Positions 32,761 through 39,470 of a stretch of DNA of 42,117 nucleotides are shown one piece after another (position 1 is the first letter of the stretch; each line of letters starts with the position of its first letter). The stretch comes from Lewinellaceae bacterium (GTDB lineage: Bacteria; Bacteroidota; Bacteroidia; Chitinophagales; Saprospiraceae), in assembly GCA_947476195.1 (NCBI GenBank), contig CANJPT010000031.1, positions 1 through 42,117 of the forward strand, given 5' to 3'. The notes under the pieces were generated by a model. That model made no database searches, was not told the origin of the DNA, and was given only the letters and a program-made list of their open reading frames with translations. The translations under genes and the position numbers were made by a program.

Positions 32761-33180
32761 TTATTGCTTCTTTTCCATGTTCATGCCCTCCATATCGCAC
32801 ATCCCTTTCATGGACTTCATGACGTTTGGGTGCGGTTTCATCGCGCCCATCATCATATCGCACCTGGATTGGTCGGCATCGCACATTTCCATGGTCTTGT
32901 CCATCATGGATTTGCACATGGCTGGGTCCATTTTGCAGTTGGCCATCGTTTTCTCCATCATTTCAGCTTGCATGGTGTGGTCGTTTTTCGCCATCTCAAC
33001 CCCGTGTTTTACCTTCATGGAATCCATGACTTCATTCATGTAGGCCCCGTTGTTCATTAGGGCGGAGATGATTTTGCCGCGTTCGCCTGCGTTGGCGACT
33101 TCATTGACCGCAGATTCGTTGCATTGTGTGAACGAAATCACCGCCGCAACGAAGAGCAGGAGAATTGCTGTCTTTTTCAT
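32761..33180 (-). CDS. Met- and Cys-rich lipoprotein, candidate copper-binding protein
   Basis: A 139-residue predicted lipoprotein; ATG at 33180 gives MKKTAILLLFVAAVISFTQC with the lipobox Cys20. The mature ~118 residues contain about 25 Met and 5 Cys in helical MxxM/MxxxM/CxM spacings: MQAEMMEKTMANCKMDPAMC, KSMMDKTMEMC, SRCDMMMGAM, KSMKGMCDMEGMNM. Such Met-rich arrays bind Cu(I) or Ag(I) in the oxidising envelope (compare CusF, CopC-type and PcoE/SilE proteins), though no homology to those was seen. It is probably all-helical. Position just after the Csp terminator and before a membrane protein suggests its own promoter, but none was identified. Function as a periplasmic copper sponge is inferred from composition and context. 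Confidence 0.82.
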   Translation of the reverse strand: MKKTAILLLFVAAVISFTQCNESAVNEVANAGERGKIISALMNNGAYMNEVMDSMKVKHGVEMAKNDHTMQAEMMEKTMANCKMDPAMCKSMMDKTMEMCDADQSRCDMMMGAMKPHPNVMKSMKGMCDMEGMNMEKKQ

Positions 33181-33269
33181 GCTATTTTTATTTAAAAGTT
33201 GAGTTGATAAAGCCGTCAGCCTAAAGGCTGTTAGCATATAGTTACACCAAACCGCTTTCCAGGATTGTT

Positions 33270-33329
33270 AGAAAATAAAAATCTCCTCCCACAGCACCCC
33301 GAAGAGAAAACATAAGTGGAAGGAGATTT
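33270..33329 (-). terminator. Intrinsic terminator after the copper storage protein gene
   Basis: Reading leftward, arms AAATCTCCTTCCAC (33316-33329) and GTGGGAGGAGATTT (33279-33292) form a 14-pair stem with one G-U or mismatch position, followed by TTATTTTC. It starts 8 bases after the Csp stop (33337-33339). Stem plus T-rich tail fits an intrinsic terminator and separates the Csp unit from the Met-rich lipoprotein gene. Confidence 0.75.
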
Positions 33330-33336
33330 CAACAGC

Positions 33337-33672
33337 TTACATTTTGCTCATGTTGCTGCACTCCGTGGCACATTTGCGGCAGGCTTCAGCGCACTTTTTG
33401 CAATGGTCCATGTGCGAATGCTTTTCACATTCAACAGCGCAGGCGGTACAGATTTCAGCACAGAGTTTACAGATTTGGTTTGCAAACTCACTTCCGCCAG
33501 CCATTGCTTGCACGGCTAAAAGGCAAATTGCTCCGCAGTCATGGTCTAACTTGATGCAACGCGCGAACATTTTAAGGTCCTGTTCATCCAGGCATGCACT
33601 TGCACAATGATAACATTCTACCGCGCACGCAGAACAGGCTGCGATACAGCTTTGATACTTTTGATGACTCAT
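33337..33672 (-). CDS. csp: Four-helix-bundle copper storage protein (Csp/DUF326)
   Basis: A 111-residue protein with 19 cysteines, beginning at ATG 33672 (MSHQKYQSCIAACSACAVEC). Cys residues occur every 3-4 positions along each predicted helix: 9, 13, 16, 20, 23, 27; 39, 46, 50; 68, 71, 75, 78, 82; 91, 94, 98, 101, 105. This is the pattern of the Csp family (DUF326, PF03860), whose bundles fill with many Cu(I) ions. There is no signal peptide, so it corresponds to the cytosolic Csp3 type. It is the only evident cytosolic copper buffer in the window. It is preceded by a long inverted repeat 9 bases before the ATG and followed by a terminator; the HMA-AraC regulator lies directly upstream, so regulation by it is likely. 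Confidence 0.93.
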   Translation of the reverse strand: MSHQKYQSCIAACSACAVECYHCASACLDEQDLKMFARCIKLDHDCGAICLLAVQAMAGGSEFANQICKLCAEICTACAVECEKHSHMDHCKKCAEACRKCATECSNMSKM

Positions 33673-33680
33673 AGTGTTTG

Positions 33681-33712
33681 TTTGTATCGTGAAAGAATTT
33701 TCACAATACAAA
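33681..33712 (-). promoter_or_regulatory. Long inverted repeat immediately upstream of csp
   Basis: Arms TTTGTATCGTGAAA (33681-33694) and TTTCACAATACAAA (33699-33712) are 14 bases with one mismatch around GAAT. The repeat ends 9 bases before the csp ATG at 33672. It could be a repressor operator overlapping the start of transcription, or an RNA hairpin that blocks ribosome entry. On the minus strand CATCTTTG (33708-33715) overlaps it and resembles a Bacteroidota -7 box (TAnnTTTG) with one deviation. Confidence 0.5.
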
Positions 33713-33825
33713 GATGAGTCCACACATGCCCTGACCCAGTACACAATTCAGAACAATAGTTACATCATTCACACATGTAAAGGGGGCTTTCCAGAATAAT
33801 ACTGTAGAGGAGTGCAAGATTGGAA

Positions 33826-34395
33826 TTATACCGCGTCCAACGTCTTCCGCCCGTGTAGCGTGCGCTCGGCCTTGAACTGAGTCGGGGTCATACCCATCAC
33901 CTGCCGGAACTGGTTGCTCAGGTGCTGTGTGCTGCTATAGCCTGTCTGAAAGGCGATATCACCAAACGACAGTTCATTATATATCAGCAACTCTTTTACC
34001 CTTTCGATTTTCTGGGCGATGATGTATTTCTCAATCGTCAGGCCCTCCACTGACGAGAATAGTTTGCTTACCTGAGTATAACCATGGCACGTTTCGCGCG
34101 CCAAGAAATTGGAGAAATTCATCCTTTCCGACTTTCTGCCCGCCGCGTGGTGTATTTCGTTGACCACCAAGTTTTTGATTTGCGCTATCAATTGGCTGTC
34201 GCGGTCGTCAAGCAGTTCAAAGCCCTCCAATTCAAGGCTTTGGCGCAGCGCAGCCAACTCTGCCGGATTGGGCGAAGCGGCCAATCCCACCTCGCCCAAC
34301 CGCACTTTTTTCGGCTCTAAGCCCGCTTCTGCCAGCAAACGCTCAATAGAGCGGATGCACTGTGCACAAACCATGTTCTTGATGATGAGGGTCAT
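33826..34395 (-). CDS. AraC-family regulator with N-terminal HMA-like head (paralogue)
   Basis: A 189-residue paralogue of the regulator at 20743-21312. Residues ~1-65 are the HMA-like head (MTLIIKNMVCAQCIRSIERLL, Cys10 and Cys13), followed by an alpha-helical linker (IAQIKNLVVNEIHHAAGRKSE) and the AraC DNA-binding domain with FGDIAFQTGYSSTQHLSNQFRQVMGMTPTQFK and the same GRKTLDAV ending. The head differs mainly in residues 13-40, consistent with a different metal affinity or partner. Start overlaps the multicopper oxidase stop by 4 bases (ATGA), so the regulator is made with the oxidase. It directly precedes csp. Copper sensing is inferred from the Cys pair and context. Confidence 0.9.
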   Translation of the reverse strand: MTLIIKNMVCAQCIRSIERLLAEAGLEPKKVRLGEVGLAASPNPAELAALRQSLELEGFELLDDRDSQLIAQIKNLVVNEIHHAAGRKSERMNFSNFLARETCHGYTQVSKLFSSVEGLTIEKYIIAQKIERVKELLIYNELSFGDIAFQTGYSSTQHLSNQFRQVMGMTPTQFKAERTLHGRKTLDAV

Positions 34396-36095
34396 TGTTT
34401 CACAAAAATGCCAGTGTAGGTTTTACCACCTGATTGAATCTGTACAGCATAAGAACCAATAGGCAATTTGCCCAGTTCAATATTTCCACACCCTTTAGAA
34501 ATCAGTATGGTTTGTTGTAAAACCAGTTGCCCTAATGCATTGTATACATTGCAAAAAGCGCTTTCCGTCAAAGAATTGTTCAGATTAAAAAAGACCGTTT
34601 CGCTCACCGGGTTTGGGTAAAAGTGTAGATTGTTTTCCACCTTTTCCACCGTCCCGCTCGCAGCTGCTTTCACTATGAATTGTCCCATCATCCCGTTATC
34701 CTCATGACTCAGGATATGGCAGTGATACATATACGGTATATCCGAATCGCTGAAATCATCATACCGGACAACAATTTTAACAGAGCCGTTCATCGGCGGC
34801 ACGGTTATCACATCTTTCCGACCAAGCAAATTGGTTGCTGGCGTGCTCCCGCCGACAGAAACCACCCAAAACGAATTGCCGTGCAAGTGAAATGGGTGCG
34901 CCATCATGGTTTGGTTGGTCAATGTCCAGACTTCCGTTTTTCCTTGTTCGACCGTGAAATTGATATTTTCCATATCGAATTTTAATCCATTCAGATAGAA
35001 ATTCGTCATGCTCATCATCGGTTGGGCGGTCATCGCGAGGCTACGGGGCGTTGCACCGGTTTGTGAGAGCGGAGCATTTGCAATCAAGGTTGCCGGAATG
35101 TTCGTCACGGGATTAGCGGTAGGAGCGGTCACTGAAATGGTCATCAGGTCAAAATCGGTATCATCCAACGGGCCCATCATATTGTTTCCACCGCCCATGT
35201 TCATCATCATGCCCCCAGGATAGCCCTGTGGGAGTAGGCTGCCGAATTGTTTCAAAGTGAGTGATTGTCCTTCTTTTCCCGTCAAATCCACCAAAATTTC
35301 AGCGCGTTCACCGGGAGAGAGGATAAGTTTCGACATTGAGACAGGTGCATCCAGAAGCCCCCCGTCACTGCCGATTTGGTTAAATATCAAGTTGTTGGAT
35401 AACCCAAAGTCAAAATACCGATGGCTCGAACCATTCAACAACCGCAATCGCACCACTTGAGCGGGCAAGTTGAGGGTCGCTCCCCGAAGCACGCCATTTA
35501 CGAGCACCTCGTTGTCTAATTCATCCATTTCCACAATTTGCTTATCGGTGCCAAAGGTCTTCCATTGAAATACGAGCGGCACATCATCTACGCCGTAAGT
35601 CCTGGGTAGCTGGAGCGCAGCCTCCTCATCGTCCCGGACAATGATAAAACCAGCAGCACCTTTTACGACTTGATTGAGTGTCTTGCCATGTGGGTGTGGG
35701 TGATACCAGTATGTCGCCGCATGGTCTTTCACTTCGAAGCTCGGCGACCAAGTTTCGCCTGGTAGAATTGGATTGTGCGGGCTGCCGTCATTGTGCGGAG
35801 CAACGTGCAAACCATGCCAGTGGACGGTAGTGGTATCGCCCAATTGATTGTGGACATTGAGCGTAACGGTTTCACCTTTTTTCAGAATCAGGGTGGGCCC
35901 TAATTGTGAGCCGTTGTAGCCAATTGTATTGGTTTTGATCCCAGGAAAAATTTCGCTCGTGCCATGTTGTACTGTCAGGTCAAATGTGGTTCCATCGAGC
36001 GCGTATGGTATCGGAACCGTCGTTTGGCCTGAAGATGTTGCCGCTGAAAAGAGCAAGAAAGCGAGGGTTATTGGCCGAAAAAAATTGAATTTCAT
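34392..36095 (-). CDS. Secreted CueO-like multicopper oxidase with T9SS sorting domain
   Basis: A 567-residue exported oxidase; ATG at 36095 gives signal peptide MKFNFFRPITLAFLLFSAATSSGQ. Three cupredoxin domains carry all copper motifs: HWHG (92-95), WYHPHPHG (130-137), HPFHLHGNSF (400-409) and HCHILSHEDNGMM (458-470). A short Met-rich loop (GGMMMNMGGGNNMMG, ~294-308) matches the Cu(I)-binding insert of CueO-type cuprous oxidases. Residues ~490-567 form a T9SS type A sorting domain, so unlike CueO it is predicted to be secreted or anchored at the cell surface. It likely oxidises Cu(I) using oxygen. It sits between a haem-motif T9SS protein and the HMA-AraC regulator, whose start overlaps its stop by 4 bases. 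Confidence 0.94.
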   Translation of the reverse strand: MKFNFFRPITLAFLLFSAATSSGQTTVPIPYALDGTTFDLTVQHGTSEIFPGIKTNTIGYNGSQLGPTLILKKGETVTLNVHNQLGDTTTVHWHGLHVAPHNDGSPHNPILPGETWSPSFEVKDHAATYWYHPHPHGKTLNQVVKGAAGFIIVRDDEEAALQLPRTYGVDDVPLVFQWKTFGTDKQIVEMDELDNEVLVNGVLRGATLNLPAQVVRLRLLNGSSHRYFDFGLSNNLIFNQIGSDGGLLDAPVSMSKLILSPGERAEILVDLTGKEGQSLTLKQFGSLLPQGYPGGMMMNMGGGNNMMGPLDDTDFDLMTISVTAPTANPVTNIPATLIANAPLSQTGATPRSLAMTAQPMMSMTNFYLNGLKFDMENINFTVEQGKTEVWTLTNQTMMAHPFHLHGNSFWVVSVGGSTPATNLLGRKDVITVPPMNGSVKIVVRYDDFSDSDIPYMYHCHILSHEDNGMMGQFIVKAAASGTVEKVENNLHFYPNPVSETVFFNLNNSLTESAFCNVYNALGQLVLQQTILISKGCGNIELGKLPIGSYAVQIQSGGKTYTGIFVKQ

Positions 36096-36133
36096 TGCGT
36101 TGAAAATTGAATGATGGGTATTGAGCAAAAAGA

Positions 36134-36982
36134 TTATTGCTTCAAAAAAGTGGTTTGACCGAGCACAGCACCATTTTCGTTGGTAATGCGCAGGCGATAA
36201 ATTCCCGATTGCAAATCTGCTACCGACAGATTGTTTTGCGTTAAAGCCGTACTGGACAAAAAGCGACCGTCTCCTGACCAAACTTCCGCCATACGAGTCG
36301 AGCCATTGTCCGAGTCCCCAACTACAGAGAAGTGAACTACATCAGAAGCAGGATTCGGCCACAGCTGCAAACGATTGATCGAAGTGGGATCTTGCAGCCC
36401 CAATGCAATGGAATCTGGTATGAGATGTACCATTAGCGTGTAGGTATCATCGCCGCTCAGTGCGTGATTATGGTTGGAGGCCAATCCAGCGAGGTAAAGC
36501 GTGATATTGCCCACATTGGTCGCCGGGGCTTTCCAATGGAAGGTCCAGGAAAGGCTGTCAGGTGGTGTGGCATCCGCGCCACAAGGAGTATGCGACACAT
36601 ACTTGCGGGGGCCATCATTGTACGTCCGGGTGCGAACCGCGTCGTCGATTGTGAAGGTGCCGATGGTAGTATTGCCTGCGTCTTTCAATGCCAGTCCAAC
36701 AAAGCCAAACTTATCGAGTCCGGTTTGACGCATTGTGACGGTTGCATTAAAAGATTCGCCGGGGGTGTATCGCAGGGTGGTATCGCTGAGCACGAGTTGC
36801 AAGCTACCGGGTCCAGTGTTGGCAATGCCGCCGTGACAACCAGTGCAACTACTTTCACCTGGCGCGCCCGTGTGCCCGCCTACTACAGGCGAGTCGCAAG
36901 GGCCATCGGGTGGAGATGAAAAATTTGCCATTGTGAATAGCATGGCAACGAGCATTGGAATAAGTAACGTTTTGATTGTCAT
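36134..36982 (-). CDS. Secreted Reelin-like (choice-of-anchor V) protein with CxxCH and T9SS domain
   Basis: A 282-residue exported protein using ATG 36982 (MTIKTLLIPMLVAMLFTMANF). Soon after the signal comes HTGAPGESSCTGCHGG (Cys46, Cys49, His50), a c-type haem motif typical of the choice-of-anchor V/Reeler-like family in Bacteroidota. A beta-sandwich follows (~65-190: LQLVLSDTTLRYTPGESF to DTYTLMVHLIP), then a T9SS sorting domain (~200-282, LQLWPNPASDVVHFSV to TTFLKQ). The haem motif is attached to a secreted, T9SS-targeted scaffold, suggesting surface electron transfer. Whether haem is really inserted cannot be told from sequence. It lies 62 bases after the di-haem peroxidase gene and 38 bases before the multicopper oxidase gene. 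Confidence 0.85.
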   Translation of the reverse strand: MTIKTLLIPMLVAMLFTMANFSSPPDGPCDSPVVGGHTGAPGESSCTGCHGGIANTGPGSLQLVLSDTTLRYTPGESFNATVTMRQTGLDKFGFVGLALKDAGNTTIGTFTIDDAVRTRTYNDGPRKYVSHTPCGADATPPDSLSWTFHWKAPATNVGNITLYLAGLASNHNHALSGDDTYTLMVHLIPDSIALGLQDPTSINRLQLWPNPASDVVHFSVVGDSDNGSTRMAEVWSGDGRFLSSTALTQNNLSVADLQSGIYRLRITNENGAVLGQTTFLKQ

Positions 36983-37044
36983 AGATTTATTTCTGTTTTT
37001 CAAGATTTTTGGAGGACTAATCGTCTCAAGTTGTTCTTGATCTT

Positions 37045-38127
37045 CTATTCTGGCCTTGCAAAAGCAGTATTGTTCAAAAAATCGTTGTCCGTCAATGTTT
37101 TCAAAAACGCAACCAAATCCGCTTTGTCTTGTGCGGTTTTTTGAAGCCCTCCCGGCTGGAGATTGTATTGAAGGATAAACTCAACGGTCGAAGAATTCTT
37201 TACGCCATGATCATAATGGTCAATCACTTCCTCTATCGTTGCAAAACGCCCGTCATGCATGTAAGGTGCAGTATGTTCAATATTCCGCAAGGAAGGAACT
37301 TTAAACCTGCCCCGGTCTGCCGGGTCATTGGTTACTTTTTTGCGGCCTTCGTCTGTCATGCTGGAGTCTGTGTCAAGGCCATTGTTCATAAATTCATCAT
37401 TCGTAAAGTTATGTCCAGCGTGGCAATGGAAACACTCCATGCCCTTTGTGCTACCAAACGGATCATATTCGGTAAAAAACAACACGCGGCCACGCTCTTC
37501 CTCTGCCGTCAAGATGGCAGAACCTTGTAAATACTGGTCGTACTTCGAGTTATTGGAAATCACGGAGAGCATGAACTGCTCCAAGGCCAGGCTCACTCGC
37601 TCTGGATTTACGGTGGCATCGCCAAAAGCTCGAATAAACTGGTCTGTGTATTTTTTTTCTGCCGAAAGTTTCGTCACCACATTCGGCAGCGTCTCATTCA
37701 TTTCGAGCGGATTCTGAATCGGCCCAAGGGCTTGGTCTCGCACATGCGGCGCGCGGCCATCCCAAAACAAGCCGTTTTGGTGCCAAGCCAAATTCATGAC
37801 AGCCATCGCCTGTCGGTCGCCGGGCAGTTTTTCCACCCCGATGCTGAACCGGCGTATATCTGAAAAAGCGTCTTGTTGCTTGTGGCAATCAGCACAGGCT
37901 TGGGAGCCGTCTTTGGAGAGCATTTTTTCGTAAAAAAGCATGCGGCCCAATTGCACTCCTGCTACAGTGAGTTTGTTGTCGGCAGGCAGTTCTGGCGTGG
38001 GGAAGTCACCAATTTTTAAGTCGTATGGCGTGGAGTCGTAAGTGGCGGGTGTTTCCACGGGTTCCTTCGGATCGCAAGCAGCAAAGAGGCAAGAAACCGA
38101 AAAAAAGGTGAACAATATTTTTTTCAT
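37045..38127 (-). CDS. Di-haem cytochrome c peroxidase/MauG-MbnH-like lipoprotein (2)
   Basis: A 360-residue predicted lipoprotein (ATG at 38127; lipobox LFAAC, Cys18). Two c-type haem motifs are present: CADCH in the first domain and CFHCH in the second, with the family signatures LGRMLFYEKMLSKDGSQACADCH, FWDGRAPHVRDQALGPIQNPLEM, FKVPSLRNIEHTAPYMHDGRFATIEEVIDHY. This is the bacterial cytochrome c peroxidase/MauG superfamily. Members use hydrogen peroxide and high-valent iron either to detoxify peroxide or to modify a partner protein; MbnH converts a Trp of MbnP to kynurenine. The MbnP-like gene two genes upstream makes the latter role plausible. Sequence alone does not separate peroxidase from MbnH function. 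A second homologue is encoded directly upstream. Confidence 0.92.
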   Translation of the reverse strand: MKKILFTFFSVSCLFAACDPKEPVETPATYDSTPYDLKIGDFPTPELPADNKLTVAGVQLGRMLFYEKMLSKDGSQACADCHKQQDAFSDIRRFSIGVEKLPGDRQAMAVMNLAWHQNGLFWDGRAPHVRDQALGPIQNPLEMNETLPNVVTKLSAEKKYTDQFIRAFGDATVNPERVSLALEQFMLSVISNNSKYDQYLQGSAILTAEEERGRVLFFTEYDPFGSTKGMECFHCHAGHNFTNDEFMNNGLDTDSSMTDEGRKKVTNDPADRGRFKVPSLRNIEHTAPYMHDGRFATIEEVIDHYDHGVKNSSTVEFILQYNLQPGGLQKTAQDKADLVAFLKTLTDNDFLNNTAFARPE

Positions 38128-38140
38128 AATCTTTGAATTG

Positions 38141-38148
38141 TAAGTTTG
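38141..38148 (+). promoter_or_regulatory. Candidate plus-strand -7 box (TAAGTTTG)
   Basis: TAAGTTTG is an exact match to the Bacteroidota -7 consensus TAnnTTTG, reading rightward 79 bases before the small plus-strand ORF at 38227. No clear TTTG -33 box at the right spacing was found; only a T-rich run lies upstream. The box is 14 bases inside the region upstream of the minus-strand peroxidase start, so a divergent arrangement is possible. Confidence 0.35.
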
Positions 38149-38226
38149 CAATGCGGCAAGAAATTGCAGCCGGTCTAACTGGCTCAACCGCATTTTTGAA
38201 ATGAGCCTAAAAAGCGCCTTTTGCGA

Positions 38227-38349
38227 ATGAAGACTTTAAGAAGTCGAAAATTCAAAAAGGCTAACCAGAAAAGGATTTATTATTTTTTGGAACTCATTAT
38301 TAAAATCGGAAATATCCTTGTTATCTTGGAGCAATTATTGAACGGTTAG
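38227..38349 (+). CDS. Small plus-strand ORF, 40 residues, hydrophobic and basic
   Basis: An ATG-started frame of 40 codons (MKTLRSRKFKKANQKRIYYF, then a hydrophobic LELIIKIGNILVILEQLLNG). The peptide has a basic head and an apolar helix, like small membrane peptides common in Bacteroidota. It is the only frame on the plus strand with supporting signals: a -7 box at 38141-38148 and an intrinsic terminator 6 bases after its stop. Family unknown; an untranslated small RNA using the same promoter and terminator is an alternative. No strong ribosome-binding site is visible, as usual in this phylum. Confidence 0.35.
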   Translation: MKTLRSRKFKKANQKRIYYFLELIIKIGNILVILEQLLNG

Positions 38350-38354
38350 TCCGT

Positions 38355-38390
38355 GAAGCTCAGAGTTCTCTCTGGGCTTCTTTTTTATTT
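38355..38390 (+). terminator. Intrinsic terminator, plus strand
   Basis: Arms GAAGCTCAGAG (38355-38365) and CTCTGGGCTTC (38370-38380) pair over 11 bases with one U-G pair around a TTCT loop, followed by TTTTTTATTT (38381-38390). The T-run orientation shows it works on rightward transcription. The T-run overlaps the stop codon of the minus-strand gene at 38385. It supports a real plus-strand transcript ending here. Confidence 0.65.
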
Positions 38391-39413
38391 ACTGAACTCA
38401 GGATTTTTCACAAATTTCTCATCTGTCAAACTCCGTAAAAACGCTATCAAATCTGCCCGTTCTTGCACCGTCAATGTGAATGGTTTGAGCAAGGAACTTT
38501 TGTTCGGATGTGCTTTTCCACCTGTTTGGTAATGGTCAATCACGGCTTCAAGCGTTGACAGACTGCCATCGTGCATATAGGGTGCTGTGAGAGCAACATT
38601 GCGCAGACTTGGCACTTTGAACACTCCGCGATCACTTTCTAATCCTGTCAACCGAATACGCCCAGAGTCGGGATAGACCTCGTAAAGGCCATTGTTCGTA
38701 AAGTCTTGATTCGTAAAAAGAAAACCACCATGACATTTCGAACAGTTCAACCTTTCGCTTTGGAACAATTCAAGGCCGCGTTTTTCTGCGGCTGACAAAG
38801 CATTGTTTTTTGCTTGAAACGTATATTGGTCATATGGAGAATCGCCGCTGAGCAATGTCCGTTCGAAAGCCGAAATGGAGCGTGTGATGACAAAGGCATC
38901 CGGTGTTCGTCCGTAGGCTTTTTCTGCCATTAGGACATATTCCGGCATTTTTTGTAAGCGTTCCGCTACGAGCAAAATGTTGAAATCGAATTCATTATGC
39001 TCTTGAATAGGCACCAGGATTTGCATTTCCAAAGTGGGTACCCCGCCCTCGCGTAAGAGTTTCTTCTGATAAGCCACATTGGCTAAAGTCGGTGCATTGC
39101 GCGTGCCTGCCCGATTATCAATCCCCAAACTCACTGCCGTGCTGTCTGAAAAAGCAAGGTGTGGAGCATGACACGAACCGCAGGAACGCGTACTATCAGC
39201 CGACAGCACCGGATCGTAAAATAGCCGCCTTCCCAAGGCAACCCGACTCTTGGTCAAAATGTTGTCCACGGGAATATCAGGAAAAGAAAAACCCGCTGGA
39301 ACGCGCAGCACATATTCATCCGTTTCCGGAGGAGTCACGGGTATTTGATCTTCCTTTCGGCAGCTAGCCAAAGGCAGAAATAGTAGCATACAAAAAGAGA
39401 CAAAACGGCGCAT
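38385..39413 (-). CDS. Di-haem cytochrome c peroxidase/MauG-MbnH-like lipoprotein (1)
   Basis: A 342-residue predicted lipoprotein (ATG at 39413; LPLASC, Cys18). Haem motifs are CGSCH (Cys78, Cys81, His82) and CSKCH (Cys224, Cys227, His228). Signatures of the MauG/CCP superfamily include VALGRRLFYDPVLSADSTRSC, PIQEHNEFDFN and FKVPSLRNVALTAPYMHDGSLSTLEAVIDHY. It lies directly after the MbnP-like gene, separated by a strong hairpin, which is the gene order of MbnP-MbnH pairs. A role in oxidatively modifying the MbnP-like protein, or in peroxide removal next to copper oxidases that release hydrogen peroxide, is inferred. It is similar but not identical to its downstream neighbour. An in-frame GTG at 39458 was rejected because it precedes no signal. 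Confidence 0.93.
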   Translation of the reverse strand: MRRFVSFCMLLFLPLASCRKEDQIPVTPPETDEYVLRVPAGFSFPDIPVDNILTKSRVALGRRLFYDPVLSADSTRSCGSCHAPHLAFSDSTAVSLGIDNRAGTRNAPTLANVAYQKKLLREGGVPTLEMQILVPIQEHNEFDFNILLVAERLQKMPEYVLMAEKAYGRTPDAFVITRSISAFERTLLSGDSPYDQYTFQAKNNALSAAEKRGLELFQSERLNCSKCHGGFLFTNQDFTNNGLYEVYPDSGRIRLTGLESDRGVFKVPSLRNVALTAPYMHDGSLSTLEAVIDHYQTGGKAHPNKSSLLKPFTLTVQERADLIAFLRSLTDEKFVKNPEFSK

Positions 39414-39426
39414 GGCTGGTAGTGCA

Positions 39427-39459
39427 AGTGGTGCCACAACTTTAATTCGTGGCACCACT
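39427..39459 (-). repeat. Hairpin between MbnP-like and MauG-like genes (11-bp perfect arms)
   Basis: AGTGGTGCCAC (39427-39437) and GTGGCACCACT (39449-39459) form a perfect stem with an 11-base loop. It starts 11 bases after the MbnP-like stop and ends 13 bases before the MauG-like ATG. It lacks a downstream T-run. It may be an RNA-stability or partial-terminator element that keeps the MbnP-like message more abundant than the peroxidase message. Confidence 0.55.
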
Positions 39460-39470
39460 ATGAGAGAATA

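Noticed and set aside
36096-36281. Extension of the secreted multicopper oxidase, overlapping the next gene
   Set aside because: It would overlap the choice-of-anchor V coding region and lacks a signal; ATG 36095 gives a standard signal peptide.
38355-38390. Terminator for the minus-strand MauG-like gene
   Set aside because: The T-run lies on the wrong side for leftward transcription; in that direction the hairpin is preceded by A-residues and not followed by T.
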